Shown in pieces: positions 18,796 through 27,370 of a stretch of DNA of 44,924 nt. Both the position numbers and the translations under genes were made by a program. The DNA is from CAYZGU01 sp964478165 (GTDB lineage: Bacteria; Poribacteria; WGA-4E; JAJDTR01): the NCBI GenBank assembly GCA_964478165.1, contig CAYZGU010000003.1, positions 1-44,924 of the forward strand. Reading direction: 5' to 3'. The stretch's first letter is position 1. Every line of letters begins with the position of its first letter. The notes beneath the pieces are model-generated. The model was given only the letters and a program-made list of their open reading frames with translations, searched no databases and had not been told where the DNA came from.

Positions 18796-18838
18796 CCAAG
18801 CCTAAGGTGACGTTTTTGATATGTCACATTGTTTCCGT

Positions 18839-19237
18839 TTAATCCAGATTTTGGTAGCTGGCACGAACAACAGTTCTTAATCCGCCGCGGATATTGAAAT
18901 TTCCTACTACATCAGTCTTTCGTGGACAGCAGGCTGCAACAAAATCGTCTAGAACCTTGTTGACAATATGTTCATGAAAAACGCCAACATCGCGGAAGAA
19001 CAAAAAATACTCCTTCAGCGACTTGAGTTCAACACACTGCAAATCCGGAACATACGTAATCCCAATCGTTCCAAAATCTGGCAGTCCGGTTTTTGGACAC
19101 ACCGCTGTAAACTCCAGATTCGTAATCTCAATAGTGTAACTCCTATCCGCATACTCGTTCTTCCACGTATCAATCTTTGGTGTTTTGAGTTGTCGGAAGC
19201 GCTCCTGTAATCCATCATAGCGTCGAGAGATGCTCAT
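18839..19237 (-). CDS. queF: NADPH-dependent 7-cyano-7-deazaguanine reductase
   Basis: QueF reduces the nitrile preQ0 to preQ1 in queuosine synthesis for tRNA. The 132-residue size marks the short, unimodular type. The covalent-thioimide Cys47 and catalytic Asp54 lie in FTAVCPKTGLPDFGTI; the family NADPH-binding motif is ELKSLKEYFLFFRD followed by FHEHI. Substrate-binding GGLRTVV lies near the C-terminus. No other queuosine genes are nearby. A promoter just upstream (19269-19298) makes it a single-gene unit. Confidence 0.95.
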   Translation of the reverse strand: MSISRRYDGLQERFRQLKTPKIDTWKNEYADRSYTIEITNLEFTAVCPKTGLPDFGTIGITYVPDLQCVELKSLKEYFLFFRDVGVFHEHIVNKVLDDFVAACCPRKTDVVGNFNIRGGLRTVVRASYQNLD

Positions 19238-19268
19238 TTTGAAAATAGCCTTTCTGTAGCGTACCTGG

Positions 19269-19298
19269 ATGATAACATTGGATATTGAACTTCGTCAA
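19269..19298 (-). promoter_or_regulatory. Sigma70-type promoter of queF
   Basis: Minus-strand TTGACG (19298-19293) and TATCAT (19274-19269), spacer 18 bases; ten of twelve positions match. Predicted start near 19262, about 25 bases before queF. Confidence 0.5.
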
Positions 19299-20295
19299 GT
19301 AGTAGTATACACGGCACAGAGATCTCACAAGATGAAACCAAGTGATTGGGCTGCGTAAAAAAAAGAAAGCCACAAACGTATTACTGACACCACGTATAGA
19401 CATTTGCATCGAGCCAACGGGCATTACACACTATAGGACGGATTGTAATGGCACTCAAGTGTCGGTCCACGAATCAGCCACATCTATTCATTCAGGCCCC
19501 GCTGAATCTGCAGATGACGAGAGAGATATCACATCACTAACCAGTGCGTTGTTCGACACCCCGTCCTTCGCCGGCACCTCTTCCACTCAGCACAGTACGT
19601 GCCTGTCTTTCACTGGCTAGACCAGCCTGTTCGACACGGCTTAAATAGAGCTCATCTAGGAACTAAAGCTCGGATTCAATCAAGTGAGCAGTAACATAGC
19701 CAAATGGAGGATCACTGGTAACTTCTTTGCCTCCAGAAGAATGAGCTAGACATAGTCCCAAAGGTTAACACGCTTTCCGCCGATGTAAAACAAACCACGT
19801 CTAATCCATTAGCCGAGATCTCCTGACCTCAACATATGGGACAACGAACAACCCCTGTTTCGACTAGCCGTGAACCGCTAATCACATTCCAAACCAACAA
19901 TCATAGAACGCACGGGAACGAACAAGGAACATGCCTCCCCTATGGGTAATCACAGATAAGATCCTACTGACACATTAATGGAAACCAGGAATCCGGGCTG
20001 GCAAAACATATAGCTATCCAAATTCTGATTCCAACTGCCAGTCCTCCAAGACCCGTATCACATCATGACGAACAAATCCAACACCAGTGTGCCACATTCA
20101 GATCGCCAGACAGAGTGTTTCTTCCCTCAACACATCCGATTAGATGCAAAATAGCGCTCTCCCAACAGGGAGAATGTGTACAGATTTAAGAGAAACTTAC
20201 AACCCATTCCACTGCTATTTAACCAAGTCATGATTCTTCAATGGATAACGGACAACACAGCAGCTCAAACACGAAGGCTTCAGAACTATGTACAG

Positions 20296-20326
20296 GCTGG
20301 CGCAAACGCCCGGGGTTTGCGCCAGC
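20296..20326. repeat. 12-bp perfect inverted repeat (GC-rich hairpin)
   Basis: GCTGGCGCAAAC (20296-20307) pairs with GTTTGCGCCAGC (20315-20326) around a 7-base loop. No T-run follows on either strand, so it is not a standard intrinsic terminator. It lies in a geneless region and may belong to an untranslated RNA or be a protein-binding palindrome. Confidence 0.7.
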
Positions 20327-20417
20327 ATAAAGAGATATGATTAAGTTCAACAAATGCTTCCTCTATTTCTACATTCAGCATTATACCTAGAACCTCCGCC
20401 GCTAGAATTGTTTACAC

Positions 20418-20464
20418 TTCAAAGCTGAACCACGCTGCGGCAGTTCAGCTTTGAATCAATTTTT
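20418..20464 (+). terminator. Terminator-like hairpin in a geneless region
   Basis: TTCAAAGCTGAAC (20418-20430) pairs perfectly over 13 bp with GTTCAGCTTTGAA (20443-20455) around a 12-base loop, and five T follow at 20460-20464. No plus-strand gene is found upstream within more than 1 kb, so an unseen transcript may end here. Confidence 0.55.
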
Positions 20465-20678
20465 CATTGACGAAGATCCCGAGAACGTGGTAACATGGAC
20501 TCGTTTGCAGTGAATAGTGTAAAATCCCTTGGCACCACTCACGAGAAAATAGCAAGTCAATGTCACACAACCGTATCAAGAGTCCTGTCCCGAGAGCGGC
20601 ATATACACGTGTTTAAATCAATGGCGGATGCCGAGAATGTTGTTGGTGGTATGATAAACTTGGAACAGGAACGTACTA

Positions 20679-21086
20679 TTGACTCTTTTACGAGTAATTA
20701 CAAACTGGATGGTAGGCCACTGGCTCTGGATTATCACTCTTTCCGTTTTTATGGTGATTTTTAGTGTCGTGGGATTTTCGGCATTCATCATTTCGTTACC
20801 ACCGAATTACTTCGAACAAGAACAATATAGAACTCGGATAAAGAACCCATTCCTTGGCCTGGGAGTGCGAATTCTAAAGAACGCGATCGGTGTGATCGTC
20901 TTAGTTTTTGGTCTTGTCATGCTGATTGCACCCGGCCAGGGTGTCCTTACCGTCCTCGCAGGTGTTATCCTTTGTGATTTCCCTGGGAAGCGAAGACTAG
21001 AACGCAAACTTATTAGACTACCACGCGTGTTAAGCACAATAAACAGGATTCGCCGGTTTTACAAACGCCCTCCACTCATATTATAA
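20679..21086 (+). CDS. Small PGPGW-type transmembrane protein
   Basis: 135 residues with two hydrophobic segments (about 14-39 and 66-95) and a basic C-terminus (FPGKRRLERKLIRLP...). The segment LMLIAPGQGVLTVLAGVILC followed by DFPGKRRLERK corresponds to the PGPGW family of putative membrane proteins, here with PGQGV in place of the usual PGPGW. Function of the family is unknown. Start is TTG at 20679, chosen because AGGA lies 8 bases before it; an ATG at 20709 is the alternative but has no ribosome binding site. Confidence 0.8.
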   Translation: MTLLRVITNWMVGHWLWIITLSVFMVIFSVVGFSAFIISLPPNYFEQEQYRTRIKNPFLGLGVRILKNAIGVIVLVFGLVMLIAPGQGVLTVLAGVILCDFPGKRRLERKLIRLPRVLSTINRIRRFYKRPPLIL

Positions 21087-21539
21087 AATAGTCGGGAATT
21101 CTTCGATTTCGCTACGATATCACAACTGTGTACAATCGTCGCGAGATCGTCCATTCCATCAGACGGAGACTGAACCAACACAAACTTCGTCATTTCTCTG
21201 TCGAAAATGCCACGAATCGAAGACTTGACGAGTCTACTCAAGAAACTTAGCCAACAATTAGGTGAATATTGAGGAGAACTTGACAAGGCACGCGCATAAA
21301 TGTAGATATTCTTAAAAAAGTGGACACAGAGAGCAAAGAACCTCTAACTATAACAAATACTTCGGCGATATCATCTGCGCCTCGTAATCCATCTTCAATC
21401 TTTCTGCACAGTTCGCATAACATATTCCTGAAGTCAGGAAATCAACAAATGCTTTATGTCTTTGTTTCCTGCAAGGATGCTGTTCAATCAGAATAGGGTC
21501 CAGTCCAGAACCCGCGAAATCCGAAAGGACTGAGAAAAC
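21087..21539. other. glmS upstream region
   Basis: About 450 bases. TTGACA at 21281-21286 has only a poor -10 (TAGATA, 16 bases away), so the promoter is uncertain. No glmS ribozyme core could be recognised in the leader. A minus-strand frame reading 21605 to 21348 ends in a Cys-containing segment (GICYANCAERL), but it overlaps the glmS start and I cannot assign it. Confidence 0.45.
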
Positions 21540-23372
21540 ATGTGTGGTATTATTGGATATATCGGTAAAAGACAGGCTGTGGAAATCTTGGTAGCAGGCC
21601 TTCAACGATTGGAGTACCGAGGTTATGATTCTACAGGCCTCGGTATCCTCAGCACTGGGGGAGTTTTTATTCAGAAATCACAGGGAAAACTCCAACAGCT
21701 AGTCGACCGACTCCAAATGGACAAGTGCATAGGGCATGTTGGAATCGGACACACCCGGTGGGCGACACATGGCAATCCGAATGAAACCAACGCCCATCCG
21801 CATTTTGATACTGAGAAAGAAATCGCCGTTGTACACAATGGCATTATCGAAAATTTTCGTCACCTCAAGACATCGCTTGAATCAGCCCAGCATCAATTTC
21901 GTTCAGAAACCGATACGGAGGTTTTACCACATCTAATAAAGAGCTTTTACGATGGAGATCTTCACCTCGCTGTAAATAAGGCCTTATGGCAAATTGAAGG
22001 AACTTACGGTATCGTAGTTATTTCAAAAAATGAGCCAAATCGCATGGTTGCTGCACGGAAAGGCAGCCCACTGGTCATCGGAATCGGTAAAGGCGAGTGT
22101 TTCGTTGCGAGCGACGTACCAGCGATCTTGGAATACACAGACGAAGTGATTTTCGTCGAGGATGGAGAAATTGTCGATATCCAGACGGATAGTATTCGTA
22201 TCTCAACCCTGCGCGGCGATCCAGTCCAACGTTCTGCGACAAAAATCACCTGGAACATTTCGGAGATCGAGAAAGAGGAATATCCACACTTCATGATAAA
22301 GGAAATTATGGAGCAACCAGATACGCTACGGAGAACAATCGATGAGCGTATCCATGACGGCCTGGTTGTTTTCCCCGAACTCGAACCACTTCGAAAAACA
22401 TTGAGCGATCCAGGTAAGATAGATAGGATTGTGTTCCTAGGCTGCGGAACCGCCTACCATGCAGGACTCGTCGGAAAATACGTGGTCGAGAACTTCGCTC
22501 GTATTCCTGTGACAGTCGACATGTCAAGTGAATTTCGATACAGTGCGCCGATAATAACTTCGCAAACTCTAGTTGTCGCGATTTCTCAATCCGGCGAAAC
22601 CACTGCCACGCTTGCAGCCGTTCGTTATGCTAAAGAACATGGAGCAACCACAATCGCCATAGCAAATGTTATGGGTAGTTCCATTACGCGTGAAGTAGAT
22701 TCTACAATCTACATGTCCGCCGGTCCTGAGATTGCCGTGGCTGCTTCAAAAACATATACAGCACAGTTATCTATCCTTTCGCTTTTTGCACTGTATATGG
22801 CAATAGGACGAAAGCGGGCGACACTCGGGAAGATCAAAACACTCCTCCACGATTTAGAGGATTTGCCGGCACGGGTTGAGAAAGTTTTAACCCAATCAAT
22901 CTTTATTGAAAACATCGCAAAGCGTTATACAAATTTTAACCAATTCCTTTATCTAGGCCGTCAAATCAATTACCCGGCTGCTCTGGAGGGGGCGCTGAAG
23001 TTGAAGGAAGTCTCCTATATCCAGGCTGAAGCGCATCCGGCTGGGGAAATCAAGCATGGCCCAATGGCGCTGATAGACAGTAACATGCCCGTCGTCTGTA
23101 TTGCCACTGAATCAAATGTTTATGAGAAAATGCTCTCCAATATTCAGGAAGTTCGCGCACGAAAGGGGAAAATAATCGCAATAGTAACAGAAGGTGATTC
23201 GGAGATTGAAAAACTGGTTGAAGATGCCATTTATATACCACGAATTGGCGAATTTGCCAGCCCGATTGCGGTAGCAGCAGCTCTCCAACTCTTCGCCTAT
23301 TATGTTGCTATTCACCGGGGACTAGACGTTGATCAGCCGCGGAATCTCGCCAAAAGTGTCACCGTCGAATAA
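21540..23372 (+). CDS. glmS: Glutamine--fructose-6-phosphate aminotransferase (isomerizing)
   Basis: GlmS makes glucosamine 6-phosphate from fructose 6-phosphate and glutamine, feeding peptidoglycan and lipopolysaccharide synthesis. 610 residues, the standard length. The N-terminal glutaminase begins with the nucleophile Cys2 (MCGIIGYIG) and includes HTRWATHG and the HNGIIEN loop; two SIS isomerase domains follow with SQSGETTATLAA and the C-terminal QPRNLAKSVTVE. AAGGA lies upstream of the ATG. It is followed, at a distance, by a GlmU-like gene and kdsB, giving a loose cell-envelope precursor group. Confidence 0.98.
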   Translation: MCGIIGYIGKRQAVEILVAGLQRLEYRGYDSTGLGILSTGGVFIQKSQGKLQQLVDRLQMDKCIGHVGIGHTRWATHGNPNETNAHPHFDTEKEIAVVHNGIIENFRHLKTSLESAQHQFRSETDTEVLPHLIKSFYDGDLHLAVNKALWQIEGTYGIVVISKNEPNRMVAARKGSPLVIGIGKGECFVASDVPAILEYTDEVIFVEDGEIVDIQTDSIRISTLRGDPVQRSATKITWNISEIEKEEYPHFMIKEIMEQPDTLRRTIDERIHDGLVVFPELEPLRKTLSDPGKIDRIVFLGCGTAYHAGLVGKYVVENFARIPVTVDMSSEFRYSAPIITSQTLVVAISQSGETTATLAAVRYAKEHGATTIAIANVMGSSITREVDSTIYMSAGPEIAVAASKTYTAQLSILSLFALYMAIGRKRATLGKIKTLLHDLEDLPARVEKVLTQSIFIENIAKRYTNFNQFLYLGRQINYPAALEGALKLKEVSYIQAEAHPAGEIKHGPMALIDSNMPVVCIATESNVYEKMLSNIQEVRARKGKIIAIVTEGDSEIEKLVEDAIYIPRIGEFASPIAVAAALQLFAYYVAIHRGLDVDQPRNLAKSVTVE

Positions 23373-24657
23373 TTTCAAAGAGTGATTATTTTTCTGACAA
23401 TGGCTCGCAATATCCGTGGTTTTTGGCACCTTTTTAAGAGTGTTTAGAACTGTATATTTATTGTTCTCTTAATTTATAATCGTTGCACTTTATCGTCCTT
23501 TTAGAATTAACGAGCTTCAAACTAAGATCTTAGAAGAAGAAATGAGTATAACAAGGCCAATGTCTATACAAGTGATGCGTCCGATTACCGAAACATCAAG
23601 TTTTTGATTACGATTGTTATAATTAGTAAGCATATTGAAATTGTTGGGGAAACCTTGGGCGAGCATATTCAGAGTACGTTCGTTACGAGAGGTATTGCTG
23701 GTGGACCAGGTATTCCTGCTGAACAATGTTGCACACACTATTGCAACCCTAGTGTTTGAAGGCCAGTCTGCAATGGATTTAGAATCATCTAGGGCAGACA
23801 CTGCGCTCGGTAATATACCAAAGTCTACTAATACGGGACCCGTTGGGTTAATCGGTGAGGTAATATCGTAACTCAATTAACAAAAATCAAGAGCCATGAA
23901 ATTCGATCTCTCTTTGAAACCACTCCGTAACAGCCAGTGAGTTAGCTAGCATTCTAGTTATATTAGTTCCTATTATGACACAACATTTTTATCTGCGCGG
24001 AATGAACATGTTGTACCATCTATCAATTACTCTAGATGCATCGTTTTGTAACAAAAATGATAGTTTAGAGTTCTTTTCGATCATGCCACTAGATAACGTT
24101 ATGTCGATGGACTATGGGCATGCTCATAAAAATGCCGTGTATAAGCGATAAATCTCAAATCAAGTACACGCAGAACTTGATTTTTTTTAGAGAACTTGTC
24201 GACATAAATAAATCGTTCAAGCTGGTAAGAAAGAATACATACTGTGATGGTCGCTCACAGACATAGTTGTGCAATTCTTAGTATGTAGACCGGTTAATTG
24301 AAAGGTTTTTATGCTATCCGTTGTTACTGCTTAAAATTTCACACCATTCAACGAAAATCGTTCCTGTTCATCATCGCACCGAATTGAACCAAAATTGTTT
24401 CAAGGATGGACAGTTCAACATCACGGTCAAGTCCTTAAGACAATTTTTATTTCTCTTCTATCTGACTTCTAGAAATATTCTTTTCAAGTGCAGTCCACAG
24501 GAATAAAATTGGACACTTCGGATTTTCTCGATTCAATGATAATCTATATTACATTGTCCAAATCTTATAATCTTACCGCAAGAGATGAGATACGAACGGG
24601 AACATGTTTTCGAAGTGTGGTTCTCATTGTAACGTCCATCACGGTCCGAAGAGAGGG
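23373..24657. other. AT-rich gap downstream of glmS
   Basis: About 1.3 kb that looks more AT-rich than its neighbours. The only clear element is the terminator at 24157-24188, nearly 800 bases after glmS. A 119-codon minus-strand frame at 23517-23876 starts with TTG and has no family features; I do not call it a gene. TATAAT at 24566-24571 lacks a matching -35. Confidence 0.5.
24157..24188 (+). terminator. Rho-independent terminator in the gap after glmS
   Basis: AAATCAAGT (24157-24165) pairs with ACTTGATTT (24175-24183) around a 9-base loop, followed by further T to 24188. The stem is AT-rich, but the T-tract of eight is strong. It either ends a very long glmS 3' tail or belongs to an unrecognised transcript. 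Confidence 0.6.
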
Positions 24658-25338
24658 ATGTCAGTGGATTCCGAATTGGATATAGCATTTCCTAATGCAC
24701 TCTTTGAAATCACACGGTTTGAACATCGTGAACTGTTTGAGGAAAATGTTTGCGCATGGCAAGCGCTCCTGAGGCTAGAAAAATACATCGAGACAAAACT
24801 GGAACAATCGGCGTCCTCACCTACCGCCAACATCATGAAAGGCGCGGTTGTTGGCCAGAATGTGATCTTAGGAAAAAATGTGATTATTGAGCCACACGCC
24901 TACGTGAAAGGACCAGCCATAATCGGTGATGAAACCGAGGTTCGACACGGCGCATATGTCCGTGACAACGTCGTCATTGGTAGAGGTTGTATCATTGGAA
25001 ATGCAACCGAAGTCAAACATGCTATCCTGATGGATGGCACCTATGCGAGCCATTGGAACTATATAGGTGATTCAATACTCGGCTGCAATGTGAATTTAGG
25101 GGCAGGAACAAAGCTCTCGAACAAAAAGCTCATGGACGCTGATATTTCTATTCGGGATCTTTCTGGCAAGCCATATCCAACTGGACTAAGCAGGCTAGGT
25201 GCGATAGTTGGAGACGGCACACAGATAGGTTGTAACGCTGTCCTTAATCCTGGTACTCTTCTTGGCAAACGATGCGTAGTCTATCCACTCGTTTCTGCAC
25301 GCGGAACACACGCCCAAGATCAAGTCATAAAGAAATAG
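24658..25338 (+). CDS. GlmU-like left-handed beta-helix (hexapeptide) acyltransferase-type protein
   Basis: 226 residues. A short helical N-terminus (FEHRELFEENVCAWQAL, about 21-37) precedes a left-handed beta-helix of hexapeptide repeats (about 62-210; GAVVGQNVILGKNVIIE). The stretch ASHWNYIGD...NVNLGAGT (130-151) matches the GlmU acetyltransferase site, with His132 at the place of the catalytic His. There is no nucleotidyltransferase domain, so it is the C-terminal half of a GlmU/sugar nucleotidyltransferase alone. It may acetylate a sugar phosphate or act with a separate nucleotidyltransferase. An upstream ATG at 24604 would add an 18-residue, Cys/His-rich tail without family support, so 24658 is preferred. 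It lies between glmS and kdsB. Confidence 0.85.
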   Translation: MSVDSELDIAFPNALFEITRFEHRELFEENVCAWQALLRLEKYIETKLEQSASSPTANIMKGAVVGQNVILGKNVIIEPHAYVKGPAIIGDETEVRHGAYVRDNVVIGRGCIIGNATEVKHAILMDGTYASHWNYIGDSILGCNVNLGAGTKLSNKKLMDADISIRDLSGKPYPTGLSRLGAIVGDGTQIGCNAVLNPGTLLGKRCVVYPLVSARGTHAQDQVIKK

Positions 25339-25903
25339 CTCCCTGTGATTGCTCCGGCAAGGTCGTCAGTCTTTCGTCGCAAGAATCTTCCCCAATAGGA
25401 CATTTCCTCGCACATCACCGCAATTCGTAGATTGACAACCATGAGGAAGTTTACAAGATTTAACATTCACGTGACGGACGCGACCCCACGATCTTGACAG
25501 CCATTCGGGAAACACTTTGCTGGCAAAAATATAGAAGAACATTAATAACACACAAGACCACCCACATGGTCTAGAGAAGCCACGTAATGTCTCGAGACGC
25601 CCGGTGAAGCAGGCTAACTCCCCGGGGTTGATATAGCTTTGTACAGATTAATTGTCGGTGCGAATCACGATTCGATTATGCGCCTGTGTATACTCAGAAA
25701 GCTGCCGTTGCCCTTTCAGCACGGAAACGACGGACGCTTCTTGCTGATCGTACTGATGACAGGAAGATTAATTAATTGGCAATGGTCAACTTATCTCGCT
25801 ACAGCGAAATTGTGTAGTCACGTACGCAGACAGTAGTCTCTGCAAACATCGCACGTGTTAAAGTGCAGAATCCCGAACATCCGTGTATGAGAGCACAACG
25901 TTT
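25339..25903. other. Gap between the GlmU-like gene and kdsB
   Basis: About 560 bases with no recognisable gene, hairpin terminator or strong promoter. Confidence 0.5.
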
Positions 25904-26638
25904 ATGAAATCCGTAGGAGTTATTCCTGCACGATATGCATCGAGTCGATTTGAAGGCAAAGCGTTAGCGGACATCCTTGGCAAACCAATGATTCAGCACG
26001 TGTACGAACGGGCTTCACGTGCAGAAGCACTGGATGAAGTGGTGGTAGCCACTGATGACCAACGCATTTTTGATACCGTTATCCGATTCGGTGGTCAAGC
26101 GATAATGACACCGGAGCTCCCGACCGGAACAGCGAGGGTTGCTTATGTTGCGAAGCGGATTGATTGCGACATCGTGGCCAACATCCAAGGCGATGAACCG
26201 TTACTCGAACCTTTGATGCTCAATCAGATGATTCAACCATTTCATGAAAATTCAGAAATCCAAGTCAGCACACTCAAACAACGTGTCGAAAACGAAGAAG
26301 ATTATTACGATGCAAACACGGTAAAGGTTGTCACGAATCTTGACGGATTCGCACTGTACTTTTCCAGGGCATCGATACCTGGCAACCTGTCTAATACCTG
26401 GAAAAAGGCCAATCCAATCTTTCGACATGTTGGGCTTTACGCTTATCGAAAAACATCTTTACTTGCTTTCACAAAATGGGATCGTGGACCGTATGAATGC
26501 TCGGAAGGCCTCGAACAATTGCGCTTCATGGAACACGGCTTAAGCATCCATGTCGTCGAGACCGAACATCGATTGGTTGGTGTGGATGTGCCGGCGGATT
26601 TAGAGCGTGTCCTGGCAATCTTGGAAACAGGTATTTAA
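25904..26638 (+). CDS. kdsB: 3-deoxy-manno-octulosonate cytidylyltransferase
   Basis: KdsB activates KDO as CMP-KDO for the lipopolysaccharide inner core, which points to a Gram-negative envelope. 244 residues, normal for the family. Motifs: the nucleotide-binding IPARYASSRFEGKALADILG at the N-terminus, VVVATDDQRI, and NIQGDEPLLEP with metal-binding Asp. The family's SGTDRxAEV region appears as TGTARVAYV, a mild variation. A GTG at 25883 would extend it by seven residues, but the family N-terminus begins with MKSVGVIPAR at 25904. No other KDO genes are in the window. Confidence 0.94.
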   Translation: MKSVGVIPARYASSRFEGKALADILGKPMIQHVYERASRAEALDEVVVATDDQRIFDTVIRFGGQAIMTPELPTGTARVAYVAKRIDCDIVANIQGDEPLLEPLMLNQMIQPFHENSEIQVSTLKQRVENEEDYYDANTVKVVTNLDGFALYFSRASIPGNLSNTWKKANPIFRHVGLYAYRKTSLLAFTKWDRGPYECSEGLEQLRFMEHGLSIHVVETEHRLVGVDVPADLERVLAILETGI

Positions 26639-26801
26639 TGTCCGATTGGTTTGAGACGAGACCAGATTCATGTTGAAAACATTGGTCGCCCGAAACCAGA
26701 AATTTCCTTCACAACTTTGAGAACTACTTTTTAGAAACGGGAATCGGAATACACTCGCAGCTCTATCAGAAAGCCAATGAACGGCACCTGCGAATTTTCT
26801 C

Positions 26802-26830
26802 TTGCACTTTCTCAATTAATCGTGTAGAAT
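26802..26830 (+). promoter_or_regulatory. Promoter of tRNA-Ala
   Basis: TTGCAC (26802-26807) and TAGAAT (26825-26830) with a 17-base spacer. Predicted start about 26837, 13 bases before the mature tRNA 5' end. Confidence 0.65.
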
Positions 26831-26849
26831 GTAGCCGTGGGACCATGGT

Positions 26850-26925
<76 letters not shown>

Positions 26926-27370
26926 TTTTTGTATCTGCCGTCTCGACTGCGCTTTACAAAATCAGAGCCAACTGATAATGTTCTTACACCGTTCTTCTTT
27001 CGACTCTCGTGCTTTGTACCCCGTGTCCACGCCCATCCAATTCGACCTGGCAAACCGTTCTGGAACACACCCAGAACGCTGAAGTAAAGTTGGGTACAAG
27101 ACCGTAGCGTCTTCATGTCGGATTCTTCAGTCGAATATAATGCTGAGGTCGCTCCAAACCCTTGTGATTAGTATCTAAAGTGTTCCCCGGATATGCCGAA
27201 CTCTAGACAACCAGTCCAGGCGTTCTTAAATCGCTCCGTACTTTAATCCAAATCAGCAAGCGGAGTAGCTTCCTCCCCAATCTCCACATGTCCCCTTTCC
27301 CCACGCAAGCCCGTTTTCAACATCGAGGGGATTTGAGGGAAGCATCAGCATTTTCTGTCACTACAATCTT
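26926..27370. other. Gap between tRNA-Ala and the ClpX-like gene
   Basis: About 445 bases, geneless. A minus-strand frame at 26856-27116 crosses the tRNA and is antisense noise. A T-run at 26926-26930 directly follows the tRNA. Confidence 0.5.

Larger units (their letters stand above)
18248..18838. other. Gap with terminator and a 7-base tandem repeat
   Basis: About 590 bases between the lipoprotein gene and queF (convergent). It holds the terminator at 18367-18402 and a small tandem repeat at 18769-18795. Open frames at 18452-18805 (+) and 18427-18609 (-) have no family features. Confidence 0.5.
19238..20678. other. 1.4-kb gap with two strong hairpins
   Basis: No protein-coding gene is supported. 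The queF promoter lies at its left edge. Two strong hairpins, 20296-20326 and 20418-20455, stand in the right part; the second is followed by a T-run. The rest shows no recognisable feature. A frame at 20495-20764 is out of phase with the gene at 20679 and unlike any family I know. Confidence 0.5.

Noticed and set aside
18452..18805. 117-codon plus-strand frame crossing the GAGTGCA repeat
   Set aside because: Ends in the tandem repeat, has no motif, and lies between a terminator and the queF 3' end.
21300..21539. glmS ribozyme in the glmS leader
   Set aside because: The conserved ribozyme core could not be recognised in the 240 bases before the start.
23517..23876. 119-codon minus-strand frame after glmS
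   Set aside because: TTG start without ribosome binding site, no motif, Asn/Ser-rich product in an AT-rich gap.
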